A stretch of DNA of 64,000 nt, from NCBI GenBank assembly GCA_914767715.1, contig OU612067.1:3040001-3104000 (forward strand). Direction: 5' to 3'. The translations under genes were made by a program, and so were the position numbers. Of this stretch, positions 12,801 through 24,476 are shown piece after piece; position 1 is the first letter of the stretch, and each line of letters begins with the position of its first letter. The notes below the pieces were generated by a model. It saw only the letters and a program-made list of their open reading frames with translations, searched no databases and had not been told where the DNA came from. Origin of the DNA: Membranipora membranacea (lineage: Eukaryota; Bryozoa; Gymnolaemata; Cheilostomatida; Membraniporidae).

Positions 12801-15800
12801 TTTCATCGAAGATTGTCGCGAAAATTAACTTTGAAAGTCTCAGTACTCTAAGGTTGCCTGCAGTGCCAAAACGTGTACAGTAACTTCTCTTGTAGCTAAT
12901 CATCAACCTATTGTTTCCCATAATGTTTCCTGTTTAGATTCCCTTATCTTAGAGAGAATCCATAGTTGATGTCAGTGTCGATGATCAGAGGCACATAATA
13001 TACTCTAACCCTTCACTCCTAAAATTGCTAAAACACGCAAGCAATGGTGATGTATACGAAAAAAAAGCCAATAATATTGCCCTTAAAATTGCTCAGAATT
13101 CCAGACTATTCAGAAGACATGCCCCTGTAACTGATCACAACTCATAACATTGATTTAGGAACAATATCACAGTCCTTGATATTATTAATATTATGAGAGA
13201 GTCTGCAGTCTGTTGATCAATAAAGATTTCTGTTACACACTTTTTGATCATCATCGTGTATGCCGATATAAGTTGAACAAAACAAGCTTCTTATTGATGT
13301 ACATACTTTCAACCCATAGGTATTTAGATGGAACTTTCAAGTGTGTTCGAGAGCCATTCAAACAGCTGCATACTTTACATGCATTTGTGAAGCAGGGAGA
13401 AATTATGAAGCAGGTTCCCCTAGTATTTGCTCTGATGTCACGGCGTACAAAGCAGGACTATGTTGCAGTATGTAGCTCTACAAAATCATTTAGGCTAGAT
13501 ATGATTGACATTGTGTTATCATTATCCCAATCTATCTGGACAACATTTGTAATTATTGCCTGTAAGTCCTAAAACCGTTAACTAATTTTTTGTATTTGAA
13601 ATGTAAGTGTCAAACATGTGGAAGGTTAAAGGATTATATAAAAGGAGTAAGTTTAGTTTGCTTTTGTTATCAGATCCGAAATTACCATGTGGTAATAAAA
13701 ATTGATCCTGGGTTGCTCTGGGTAAAAATGGTACCAAATAAAAATCTTTCAGCTTACATAAAGATTTTTGTCACGGTATGACTTAACAAAATTAAAAGAT
13801 CTATGACATCAACATCGCATTGGTGTGAAATTGGTGACTCAATGAGAAGATGAGTTAATAGCCTAATGGATGTCTTATCTGAATTATCCATGCTCCATTA
13901 CATATTGCCACCGATTTTTATCACTCTGCTGCCATCCAGTGTTGAGATATACACCATGTTTTCATTTGAATGGTGAGGTTGACCTCAAAATATGCATCAA
14001 TTCCCAATATAGAGCTGGGGAGTAAAATATAAAAAAATTGCAGCCTTCAGGGAATCGGGACTCTCGTGCAGATATCAAATACCCTAACTGCTCAGCGCAA
14101 ACTGGCAGGTGTTTCAATGGCTCGAGGAGCCCTGAAAATAGCCTCAGGTCTATCCATCAAAACGCAGTAATAGACAGCGATAATGGGTGTAAAAAACAAA
14201 ATTTGAGGGCCTTTTATGGGAGTATCCTCAAAGCTGTGACATTGATTGAGGGAGTTCCCTCTAGTTCATGGGACATACCGCGTTGAAAAGCATTAGTAAT
14301 TCAGTATTTTAGTATCTATAGATAAGCCCCTGGTATAGACCTTTAGCTTCTAAACCCTGAAATGAGTCTATAGAAATTTTTTGAAATAAACTCACACAAT
14401 CACCATAACATATGTTTTTTAACCTCTATCAACGTCATGATCTTTGGATCTATTTCCACCTGACTCCAACTTTTCTTACACAATATTTGGAGTATAGACT
14501 AATAGTTATGAAAAATGGTGGACAAATGTAATGGGCCATAGAAATTCTATCATAGGTAGTAGAGTCATTCCTTGTCTATCAGAATTTAATGTAATAACAG
14601 GAGTCTGCTTTGTCATTAGGTACTCAAAAAAATATTAGACATTGCTGGTGATGTAGCAGTTCAAGTCTGCAACTTGGACTTTGAAGCAGGTAGGTTTTTT
14701 TATATCATTATGTCTTGGAGTGATCAAAAATTGGATAAGGCTAGATGTGTTTGTTTTCAACATAAAATGAAATAGTAGAATGCATAATTTGTATCAATAA
14801 TCACTTAATTGATCAATTATTGTAGCTATGTGGGCTGCTACACATGAGGTGCTGCCGAACGTAAATGTTCACGGATGCCATTTCCATCACAGACAACGAA
14901 TTATGAAGAAGGTGAAAGCCATTCCTGGTATGAGAGCTTAAATTATTTATGTTATTTCATCTCACAGATGAATTGGTATTGCAATTATCTGCTTTGTTCA
15001 TTTTTCTTCTACCAAATCAATTACAATAGTTGGATGACAAATTGCTTCACATTATTAATCACTCTGATGAAGCTAAATTATTTGCAAATGCAAAAGATAT
15101 TTGCTGGCAACAATGCGCACAAATAGGCATTTGATAGGTGTAGAAAGGAACATCTATCTTTGATAATTACGTATCAATGTCCATAATATAAATGTTGGCA
15201 CATGATATAAGATGTTCTATCACAAGGTAATATTTAAAATCGAAATGAAGTGATGTGGTAAAGCGCTTAGCCTTGTAATCTGGCTTTCATCCACAACAAA
15301 AGGTCCAACCAAGTTGTATATGTCATGTCATATATGTCATGTATTGCTGCTCAAATTAAAAGGCTGCAAACTCGTTAGCTGATTCATATACTTATTTGTA
15401 CAAACTATTGTGTCAGGTACATATAAGTGCTGATGGTTTAGGAAGGCCTACTCACTCAAGCTGTGATTCTTCTTTCCTGAGTGTTCCATAAGTGGTCACC
15501 ATGCACATCTGTTGATTTCTAGAGTGTTGGAAAACTGGTCTTAAAAATGAGATTTGCCAGTCTACAAAACTTTGAATTTTTGTCAGATGGCGCCACTCTT
15601 GAAATCAGTCTACAGCTATATAGATAATTTTACAACTAGCGAATTTCAGAGTTGTTTTCTGCACTGCTTTTGATTTTTTTCAGAATTCTGAGCTCTAAGA
15701 GGAACGATAATGACCTTTGCATATCAATATGTACACTGTGTACACTGCTGTTTACGTAATCAGGTTCAAAGTAAGGCAAAATAAATCACTTAAGGACTCT

Positions 15801-17528
15801 GGTCTCTCTTAGCCTGTAATCTTAATAGACTCACAATATAAGAGGCCAGATCCTAAATTAACAATAACTACAATCATCAAATACATATTTGATTTGATTA
15901 GTTTTCAATATCTTAGCATTTTTTAAAGTATATTCGATTCCTTTGAGAAATTCCATGTGTGATATATATCTGTCTATGAAGACCGGGATCTTTCCATTTC
16001 TGTTTCACTTATACCAAGTGGGCCACAAGCATTTATTGTGAAATTAGGCATGGGTACTATTCAGTATCTTTCTAAAAGCCCATCATGTATTGTATACACA
16101 CCATACATGTGTTCTATCTAATTAATTATTGGTTTAGGTTATAGGTTTGGGTTTGGGCTGAGAGGTTGGTGTTCAGGTTTCAGGAAATATTACATCTGGT
16201 CGACTATGCCTCTGATGAACTTCACATAAATTATCATTTCTGTTACATTTAACTGTACTTTAAAATAAAAATGCTTTCACAAGGGGGTTATGTTTTTATG
16301 ATAGACGGCAAGGTTTATCTCTTTTTGAATCAACATCATATTAAAAAAATGTTAGTATTATATGTAGCACCTATAGACATAAAAACAGTTTTTATATCTA
16401 TGGTAGCACCCTATCAGCATCATCGACTGGAAATGTTGGTACTTGGTGTTGGTGTACGATCCAGTAGTCCCATTTAAATACAACGTCAAAATCTAATTGC
16501 TGATCGTAGAATGCAGTTTTCCAAAAACTTAAAAGCTTGTAACCTATATGTTAAGTCGCTGGGCCTAATCTATGCTGCTCTGGTCATAGATAAGCCTGTG
16601 CCAGTTATAAAGCAGTTATCAACAGGTACAAAATCAATCAAATACCTAGCCCGGATTATGTTATATCTGGTCACGCTTAAAACTAAACATCCCCTATATT
16701 TTGAAACACAGGATGGTACAGGAAATATTGCTAGGATAGCGAGACCAAACAATTTGTACAGATGGTTATGGGACCAGCGCTACTTCCACTTGAGGGAGTG
16801 GTTCCAGCACTAGGTTGGCTAAGAGAAATGGCAAAGTCAGCCCCTGCCAAAGAATTGTTGTTATATTATGAAAGTGTTTGGACAAGGAGATCGAAGCCAA
16901 CAGAGGTTTCAGTATTTGGTCGAAAGATACATACCAATAATGAGGTAGGGAAGGTAGGGTAAATCCAAGGATCATCAAAGAGAATGCAAGGCATGTTTAC
17001 AATGCTTGTTGCGTATTTATCCACAATGGTTTTTTTGTCTTTCCAAATAATGATTTGATTTGTTTATTTTTTACTGAACACCTTTCATACCAGCACAATA
17101 ATAATATTTAGCATCTTTTCTAACAATGCTGAAGTAACTGAGGACCTGATAATCTGCCGGTGTGCTGGTATTAATAATTTTGTGATTAACTGCCAATTTG
17201 TATATTGTGTCATTTGGTTGTAATATTCTTCCACAGGCTACCACAAACGGCTGAATGACCTAACCAAAGCAAAATCAAACACATGGAAGCTTATGGCAAG
17301 GCGTGCTTTAGAGCCAAAGAGGCCATGAGACAGGTGCAGCTGGTGAAGGTGGGAGAGGCCACCAGGATTAGGAATAAACGTTTTCTGAAAATAAATAGGT
17401 CAATTTTTTCAGCCTTTGATAAATTTAATTGTATGAAAACCCTCAAAGACCTTCTACGGTTCAGTGAATATCAGGCTGATGAGCTAGGCATATCTGCAAT
17501 TACGATGGAAGAAACGGAATATGATTAG
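9341..17528 (+). CDS. FLYWCH zinc-finger/MULE transposase-domain gene, partly decayed
   Basis: Supported exons are 9341-9424, 9770-9853, 10055-10126, 10400-10429, 10622-10699, 11120-11190, 11404-11539, 12068-12196, 12405-12590, 13320-13467, 14620-14689, 14826-14927, about 16790-16945 and about 17237-17528. Phases agree from the first exon through 12590 and again from 13320 to 14927. In order they encode basic segments, an acidic linker, a FLYWCH-type zinc finger, a MULE transposase core and the family's C-terminal tail. The MULE family consists of DDE DNA transposases; many animal genomes carry FLYWCH-MULE proteins as transposons or domesticated genes. Breaks: phases clash between 12590 and 13320, where an expected segment of about 60-80 residues is missing, and the last exon is frameshifted. 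I cannot tell a decayed transposon from a host gene with unusual exons. The first exon and true start were not found. Confidence 0.55.
12068..12590 (+). CDS. FLYWCH-type zinc finger exons
   Basis: Exon 12068-12196 encodes RCSKRPSCPVMI and, about 20 residues on, EVHNHPPNHN. This gives the C-x5-C ... H-x-H ligand pattern of FLYWCH fingers, which bind DNA and often sit N-terminal to MULE transposases. It joins exon 12405-12590 (from VKEKASDIFLEP to HPQSLDFE) in phase 0, and joins exon 11404-11539 upstream (ending SSYQWLQ) in phase 0, which may supply the aromatic strand of the finger. The tract after HNHPP is the usual linker to the transposase. Confidence 0.65.
13320..14927 (+). CDS. MULE transposase catalytic core exons
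   Basis: Exon 13320-13467 encodes YLDGTFKCVREPFKQL, then HAFV and VPLVFALMSRRTKQDY: the strand with the first catalytic Asp (DGTF) and the conserved PLVFALMS helix. Exon 14620-14689 encodes a segment ending NLDFEA, with the second Asp. Exon 14826-14927 encodes AMWAATHEVLPNV and GCHFHHRQRIMKKV, the C-x-H motif typical of the family. Splices 13467/14620 (phase 0) and 14689/14826 (phase 1) are in frame with GT/AG borders. The intron at 13468-14619 is large and holds no other gene. Catalytic residues up to this point look intact. Confidence 0.75.
14940..16110. other. Intronic or intergenic stretch, nothing recognised
   Basis: This lies between the MULE core exons and the repeated block. Short open frames (for example 14875-15126) run from exon into intron and show no motif. 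No RNA gene or repeat could be supported. Confidence 0.4.
16110..17030 (+). repeat. Interspersed repeat, copy 1 (inverted copy at 26 kb)
   Basis: The reverse complement of about 26055-26880 matches this stretch along most of its length. Shared landmarks include ttccagcactaggttggct, gtacaaaatcaatca, taaacatcccctata and tttatctctttttg, with frequent small differences. The block contains the putative MULE exon with LLLYYESVW, so it is probably part of a transposon family that carried that gene. No terminal repeats were identified. Confidence 0.7.
17237..17528 (+). pseudogene. C-terminal tail of the MULE protein, frameshifted
   Basis: After an AG at 17235-17236 one frame reads YHKRLNDLTKAKSNTWK and soon hits a stop. 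An overlapping frame (from 17283) then gives EAMRQVQLVKVGEATRIRNK and FDKFNCMKTLKDLL. Both pieces match the usual MULE-protein tail in order (N-x-EG-[WYF]H-x-x-[LF]N followed by a basic helical end), but in different frames. A one- or two-base indel near 17285-17320 is the simplest reading. The exon before it (about 16790-16945, with LLLYYESVW and NNE) lies inside a repeated block that also occurs inverted at 26 kb. Confidence 0.5.
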
Positions 17529-17795
17529 TTAAACTTCATTACACTGTATGTTTGTCATTGTCTAGCTCAATCTATGTCAATATTTAATTATCCAATCGTT
17601 GTTCTGTGAGTGCTCTGATAAAAGATAAACAAAATATACAGTGGTGTAAACTACATTGAGAAATGTTCTATGAAAACAAAAATATTCTGCATGTAAGTTA
17701 GACATCCTTGCATTTACATAGTATTTTATTGTCCTAAGCCATGTCAACTGTTACATTTATTTCTATCAGGTTAGAATTTACTTAACTTTGTTGAC

Positions 17796-17877
17796 TTGTT
17801 GTTTTACTGTGGTTTCAAGGCTTGAAGAACTCAAAAATCATGCTGGGCCATTTTCTTGAAAAGTTTCAAAACTTGAG
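17796..17877 (+). repeat. Unrelated sequence replacing the start of SULT exon 1
   Basis: Up to 17877 the sequence resembles 27966-28055 (gacttgaaaaactcgtactt there, gcttgaagaactcaaaaatc here) rather than the 5' half of exon 1 in copies B, D and E. From 17878 it becomes almost identical to SULT exon 1. So a dispersed repeat abuts the exon and has removed the ATG-proximal third. Confidence 0.6.
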
Positions 17878-18229
17878 TACCGTGGAGTTGGTTACAGCAG
17901 AGCACAACACCCTCCAGAAAGAGTGAAAGCGTGTACTGAGTACAGGGACTTTGACGCAGCAGATGTTCTCATACAGTCAATCCCTAGAAGTGGTGAGTGT
18001 TCATGGCAGTCTAGATTTAAATCTCACAACTCTTCTATTAATGCACCTGATCTTATTTATTTTGTTTCTGCCATATTTTCACCAAATATATTAACTCAGT
18101 CTCAAGGCAATCAAATAAAATCCAACACAAAAAAGTTCACTGTATTCGATAACATTTGAACAGATTTTTGTAGTTGCTTTTAACCACATGGATAGATAAG
18201 AATTCGGAACCTCTCTTATCAGGTTCATC

Positions 18230-18625
18230 ATTGAATACCATCGGAAGGACTACAAAGTTTTTTCAGCAACGCATAAATGGGTAGTAAACAATGTGCTACG
18301 AAGCATCAACATTGTGCAAGCACCTTGCAAAACTCAAAGTAATTGTTGACTCTTAGCTGGGTGATGCTTCAGTTTAGGAGGGGTTCCAAGGCATTGAAGT
18401 AAAGGTTATAAAGCGCAGGATAAATTTAACAGGAACAGGAAGCTGCTCTGTGTGGTTCTATTTTAGCAAAGATTGAGCAGCGTTTGAGATACCTTTTCCT
18501 CCTGCTGGATTGAATGTTATATAAGAACTCTCACTAAATAATCATTCGATGTAGATTTGATTTTTCACCCTATGATTAAGGTTATGGCGATATCTGCTTC
18601 CAATGCTGGCATTTGATACTTGTGT
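18230..18625 (+). mobile_element. MITE-like repeat, diverged relative of the 24.1-kb element
   Basis: It shares long blocks with 24100-24476: gcaaaactcaaagta, gctgggt, cttcagtttagg, ggttccaag, aacaggaacaggaa. Its terminal inverted repeats are not clearly preserved. It lies in intron 1 of SULT copy A, upstream of the RTE insertion. Confidence 0.6.
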
Positions 18626-19205
18626 GTCTAATACATATTGTAAGCTATAACGTAGACCAAGCTAGGTCTAGTTGCCTGCATTAAGAGTTGCCGTCTGTCC
18701 ACTGGTCATAGTTCTGTGGCTTGACCAGTGTGTGACGCCACTTAACCTCTATGCCACACACTGAGCGGTTATTAGGACAAATTAACGAGACTTTTAACAG
18801 CACACTTGCATCTTTATTGCTCTCTCAAACAACACTCACTTAACTGAGAAAAAAATAATCTCTTATATAGTATTACCAAAATCATGTGAAAATAGAATAT
18901 CATGTGATATCAATTAAATTGCCAAAACTAGGTAATAGCAAAGCGATAATTAATTGACTCACACACATCAAGCCTGCAAAGTGTAACCACACACACCAGG
19001 ACACAGCTCATTAGTTGGTCATCGTTATTGTAACAAATGTCTATTAAAATGTTTTTATTTCTGCCACTGGAAGTGAATAAGAAATGGATATTATTAACGC
19101 ATTACTAGTGACAGTCAGAACGGTCACTTTCATGACTTGATACATGACAGGTGATGGCTGTTACAAGTGGAAGGGAGTAACTGAAATGCGAGCAAGGTGG
19201 ATCTA

Positions 19206-19220
19206 GCTACAACGCTATAG
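19206..19220. repeat. Target-site duplication, left copy
   Basis: GCTACAACGCTATAG, identical to 21672-21686; it marks the 3' side of the minus-strand RTE insertion. Confidence 0.9.
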
Positions 19221-21671
19221 CTCACCTAGCTCACCTATCATCGCTCTGTCCTGTATGGATAGCGGGTGCTTGCCGGAGACCAAGCTCAATCAAACCTCTC
19301 CATCTGCTCCTGTGCTGGGCATCTTCCTCTCTCAAGCCACATGAATGTAGGTCTTTCCTGATTGTATCTGACCATCTATGCTTTGGGCGCCCACGTTTTC
19401 TTCTCCCTTGTATTTTCATGTCATAAGCTCTCCTGATATCTACATCTTCCTCTGTACGACAGACATGTCCAAACCATTCAAGCCTTCTTCTTTTCATCAT
19501 GTCTGCTACTGCCATAACATTTGCTTCTTATCTAATACTCTCGTTTGTCCTATGCTCCTCCAGGCTGATTCCGAGGCAATATCTCAACATTCTCATCTCA
19601 CAGACGTTAATTTTATCTTCCAGGTAGTCGGTCGCTGGCCGTATAACAGCACTGGGCATATTACTGTTTTGTAGACGAGCACATTCGACCTCTCGGGGAC
19701 TTTCTTGTCGCACAACACTCCCTTCAACTCTCTCCACTTATTCCAGGCTTTGCTAACACGCAACTCCACCTCTGCTTTACATCCTCCTACGTGGTGAATG
19801 GTAGTCCCGAGGTACTTGAATGCACTGCATTGAGGTAGATTTGTACGCTGCGCTTTGTCATACTCTTTCAACTTGATCTCTTCTGTGTTTCCTATAGGTG
19901 GGAGATACTCAGTTTTAGATCTGCTCACTTTGTGTCCTACATCTTCCAGTCTTCTCCTCCAGTCCTCTAGCCGCTCCTCTAGATTGTCCCTTTCTTTGTC
20001 ACATAAAACAAGATCGTCTGCAAACAGCATGCTCCGAGGCGTATCTTCTCCTGTGTCTTCCGAGATGACATCCATTATTATAATAAACAAAAGTGGGCTC
20101 AATGCTGAGCCCTGATAAAGGCCAACTTCTACTTTAATTTCATTGGTATCTCCGGCATTTGTTGCAACCTGGGTCGTTGAATCCTTGTACATATCCTTGA
20201 TGATATCAATGTAGGTCTCAGGGACATTTCGTTTCCTCAGACAATGCCATATAAGCTCCCTTGGGATTGTATCATACGCTTTCTCCAAGTCAACGAACAC
20301 CATGTGTAGCTCTTTATTCAATTCTCTGTCATTCTCTTGCAGCATACGCAAACAAAACATTGGTTCTATAGTCGATTTTCCTCTCTGGAAGCCATATTGG
20401 TTGCCTTTAATCTTGACTATTTCTCTCAATCTAGCCTCGATCACTCTCACATACAGTTTGAGTGAGTGACAGAGTAGCTTGATGCCTCGGTAATTGCCAC
20501 AGTTCAAAGGGTCACCCTTCTGCTTGTAAATAGGTACAATTTTGCTCCTCCTCCACTCCTGCGGTATCCCCTCTCCCATAGCTTCCTTTAAGCAAGATGT
20601 TATCCATGTAGTGCCCGTGTCCTTCAGCTTCTTTATCAGCTCTATAGGGTCCTTTGGCTTTGTTCAACTTCATCCTTTCTATCTGTCGGTGTACCTCATC
20701 TTCAGTGATGTTCTCGATTGGCCCTTCTACTTTCTCACTGTGTGGCAATTCTTGATTCTTGTTTTCTGTATTAAGCAGCCTTTTAAAGTACTGCTCCCAT
20801 CTATCTTTGATCTCCCTGTCTTCACTCATGATCTTGCCTTCTTCATTTCGCACAAAGGTTATTTTGTCAATATCCTTGGCTCTTCTTTGTCGAGTTCTTG
20901 CTAATTTGTATATCTTTTTGGGGCCATTTGTTTCTAGGTCTTGGTATAACTCTTCATATCCTTTCTCCTTCGCTATCGCACACTTCTCCTAACTGATCTT
21001 ATTAATTCCTCTCCAAATTTCCTTGTCCTCCTCTGACCTTGATAGTTTCCAGTTTTTGAATGCTTCCTTCTTATTCGCCACAGCCTCTTGGACATCTTCA
21101 TTCCACCACCATGATTCTGATCTATTTTCTGTATCTTCCACCTCTACTAATTCCTAGTGTCTCCTTTGCTGCTTCCATTATCTTTGAGTATGTTTCACTC
21201 CATTTCCAATTTTCTACTTCACCTTGTTCAATAAGCATATCTGTAACTTTACAAACTAGTTCATCTCCATCTTCTTCTTTTGCCTTCCACCAGTTGATCT
21301 TGGTTGGTCTTTCTCTCCAAGCTCTCCCTCTTTTCTTTATCTTAAAGTCCATCACTAGCAGTCTATGTTGTGGTGCTACTAGTTCACCTGGTATCACTTT
21401 GCAATCTATAACATTGTTGAAGTCATCTCTCCGTATCATGATGTAATCAATCACAGTTTGTAATCAATCACACTCTTGTATGTGTAGGTTTTCTCATCAT
21501 TCTTCGTAAAGAATGTGTTTACCAATGCCAAATCTCTCCTCCTTGCATAGTCCAGTATCTTATCACCCTCTTCATTTCTCCTTCTAGTTGTTTAACCTCC
21601 GTGCCATCTTTCGAAGCCTTCCATCCTCTCTTTTCCTACATGTCCATTTAGATCGCCTGCCAGAATAAATT
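19221..21671 (-). mobile_element. 5'-truncated RTE-like LINE with 15-bp target duplication
   Basis: Minus-strand non-LTR retrotransposon. From its 5' end: part of the endonuclease domain (AGDLNGHVGKER near 21650, then DYIMIRRDDF and further frames to 21122), then a reverse transcriptase (PIYKQKGDPLNCGNYRGI, YGFQRGKST, VFVDLEKAYDTIPRELIW, GLYQGSALSPLLF, MLFADDLVL, FKYLGT), then a tail with RRRLEWFGHVCR and RGRPKHRW. The order and motifs match RTE-clade LINEs common in animal genomes. The frame shifts several times (around 20580-20640, near 19600 and near 19520), so it is dead. The 5' end is cut inside the endonuclease, typical of incomplete reverse transcription. The 3' end carries a short ggtgagcta tandem. 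GCTACAACGCTATAG flanks both sides, giving exact ends. Confidence 0.92.
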
Positions 21672-21686
21672 GCTACAACGCTATAG
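21672..21686. repeat. Target-site duplication, right copy
   Basis: GCTACAACGCTATAG, identical to 19206-19220; it marks the truncated 5' end of the RTE insertion. Confidence 0.9.
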
Positions 21687-22854
21687 GTTTGGATATAAAA
21701 ATAGATTGCGCTAGATTTCTTCCTCATTTATAGTGCTGTTTGTGGTGTATTGAGAAGAAAATTGGTAATGGTGCTTCATATTGATCTATTAATGCCCTTT
21801 TATTATGAAACATTTAGGATCACACCTAACCTGGGAACTTGTCTATGATATACACAGAGAGGCTGGGCTGGTGACAGAAGAGCGAGGATTTACTGGATTT
21901 GAATCTAAATTTACTCAAGTTGTTGAAGGAGATACTGAAAGCTTAGCTAATAGAGGTAAGCCATCATCAACAGCTTTAGCTGTGTGTTCTTTATTACATA
22001 TTATGTTGTACTTCGTTTTGAGTTATTGTTACTCAATGACCACGCGTTCATTGGAAGTAGGTTTTCAGACTGGTTAGATCAACCATCATATTCACAACTG
22101 GATCTGTGATTTTAACAATACTGAAGGTAATTGCTATGGCCGAGGTAATGATTCTAAGCATTTAGAGAAGCACAAATGTACCAAAATAGGGGCCCCCCCC
22201 CCTTATTTTACAGAATATTGAAGATGGGTTGTTTTAAAATTGAAAAGATTTGATCAGCTTGAATGTAAACTGAAGAGAAGATTTTCCCATTGCTATGCAA
22301 AGTTGAAGGGAAGATTACCTTCATTGACTACTATACTTTTGCCCAATGCTGGCTTTGAAGAAATCATTCTGAAGATAACAGTTTTAAAATTGGTGATTGT
22401 TCTATTTTTCTCTAAAGAAATTGAAGACAGCTTTGTCTGCAGAAAACCCCACGATATATGATGGCTGTAATCTTTTTTTGTATCATTGGATTGCTATGAG
22501 TAGCAATGTAGGAACCTCCCAAAAAGTGATTCACACTTCGGTTTACGAAAAGTTGAGGGGTACTGATGGGGGTCTTCCCCGGGTTTATCTCCCTTGTAAA
22601 AAAGCGGAAGCAAAAACGCCAAGGAGATAGGGAATGAGGCATGCGCAACAAAAAAAGAGATCTGTAAATGCCTTATAATACCAGATCACATAAGATGGGA
22701 TATAATTGTGAAGCTTTCTGTCCCCGCTGCAAACTTGGAGCCTATGGTTGAGAGACAAATTTTTCAAAATATACCTAGAATTTCAGAGAAATTCTCAGCA
22801 TCTTGAGAACCTACGAGCTTGTATAACTTTTTGGGCTATTTAAAGTGATAAATG

Positions 22855-22876
22855 TATATATATATATATATATATC
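22855..22876. repeat. (TA)n microsatellite in SULT-A intron 2
   Basis: TA dinucleotide run just upstream of the acceptor of exon 3. Confidence 0.85.
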
Positions 22877-23068
22877 ATTTATATATCATATAAATATTAT
22901 TAAATTTTAGGAAACCTAGATGATATTGACAGTATCACAAGCCCTAGGATCCTGTCAACTCACCTGCCATGGTTTATGATGCCTCAGCAGACTAGAGATG
23001 GTGTCGTTAAGGTGAGTGTGATATTCATCAGCATAACGGGAAAAATTATTTGATCTGCAGGTGTAATA

Positions 23069-23557
23069 GACAGTTTTCTGAGCTCTGATTTAGGCCTCAA
23101 TCCGGAGTTGTCCTCTCTCCAGTTTGGTACTTTTAACAAACGCCGCATAGGAAAAACGTGCTGAAAAGAGGGTTATCTTGAAAACCGCATATAATAGGAA
23201 AAAAATTATTTTTGATTCAGAATCTGCAACATTGAAAACTCATATGGACATTGTTTGGGAAATAATTTTAGTATTTGGATAGTCAATTATAACATCTTCT
23301 GCCTGTTTTGCGGACAATTTGGCAGAAATTTTCATGAGTTTCGTCACTGAAATTCAGATTCATCAACATTCAAGCCTCCAATCTCACAGGGTTTTCAATG
23401 GTGCAGACTCTGAATCAAAAATCAGTTTTATCCTATCAGCGATTTTCAAGATAATCCTCTTTCAGCAGGTTTTTCCTATGCGGTGTGGGTTAAATGTACC
23501 AAACTGGAGAGAGGACAACTCCGAATTGAGGCCTTAATCAGAGCTCAGAAAACTGTC
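23069..23557. mobile_element. TA-flanked MITE, family M1, full copy
   Basis: Terminal inverted repeats of more than 100 bp start GACAGTTTTCTGAGCTCTGA and run through gttgtcctctctccagtttg. TA dinucleotides flank both ends (23067-23068 and 23558-23559). At 489 bp with no coding capacity, it fits a Tc1/mariner-type non-autonomous element. It sits in intron 3 of SULT copy A. Other copies are at 31625-31835, 36534-37005 and 38252-38682. Confidence 0.85.
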
Positions 23558-24099
23558 TATTTGTTATTGTTCTAGTCTAGCGCATCATACAAATGTATGT
23601 AAAATTTATTTATTTGGTTTATTAATGTTGAAAGCTGAATTTAAAACGCTAACAACTGATAGATATTCACATGATGAGTGATCCATACGATATATTCTGA
23701 AACTTACCAAAATGGTGTATTTACCAATCTAAATCTGCTAAATACTGCTTCCCTCACAAGTTGTGTGATTGTAAGGAAGGCTCGATTCAACGGCATGCGT
23801 TTGTTGAGTTATTTGATCGTTGATAAGTTGATCGCTCCTTAGGTTATTAATGTGATGAGGAACCCAAAGGATAGAATAATCAGTGAGGCTGAAGCAGTAA
23901 AGAGATACTTTGATGCAGGGCTCAGCTTTGTCGACTGCCAGCTGGACAACGATGAATGGATAACACAATTCATGGCCGGTAAAAGTATGTGTAAAAGTAG
24001 CCTGACTATGTTTAACTAAAATGCACAACACTAGTGAAACATCAGCCTTGCCACCATTGATGTAATGAGCACCACACTCCCATTCCTTGAGCACCTTAA

Positions 24100-24476
24100 A
24101 GGGCAACCAAGGTTTCGCAGCAATGCATTAATGGTTAGCAAATAATGTGCTGGGCAGCATCAGCTTTGTGCATTACGCGATGCAAAACTCAAAGTAGTTG
24201 CTGACTCTAAGCTGGGTAACACTTCAGTTTAGGGGAGGTTCCAAGACTTTACTGTAATAATTATAGAGCACAGGCTAAATAATAACAGGAACAGGAAACT
24301 GCTATGTGGTATTCTCTTTTAGCTGAGTTTGAGTACCTGATGGAAGAAATGTTTCACAAGAATTCTGGCTGAATAATCATCCGAATTATATTTTGTCTTT
24401 TTCCCCATGCAGAAGGTGCAATCTGCTATTAATCAATGGCCATAAATGAGAAGTTGTTTGAAACCTTGGTTGCCCT
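24100..24476. mobile_element. TTAA-flanked MITE (piggyBac-like)
   Basis: The ends are AGGGCAACCAAGGTTTC and its inverse GAAACCTTGGTTGCCCT, each bordered by TTAA (24096-24099 and 24477-24480), the signature duplication of piggyBac transposases. It is 377 bp with no open frame of interest, and lies in intron 4 of SULT copy A. Confidence 0.85.
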
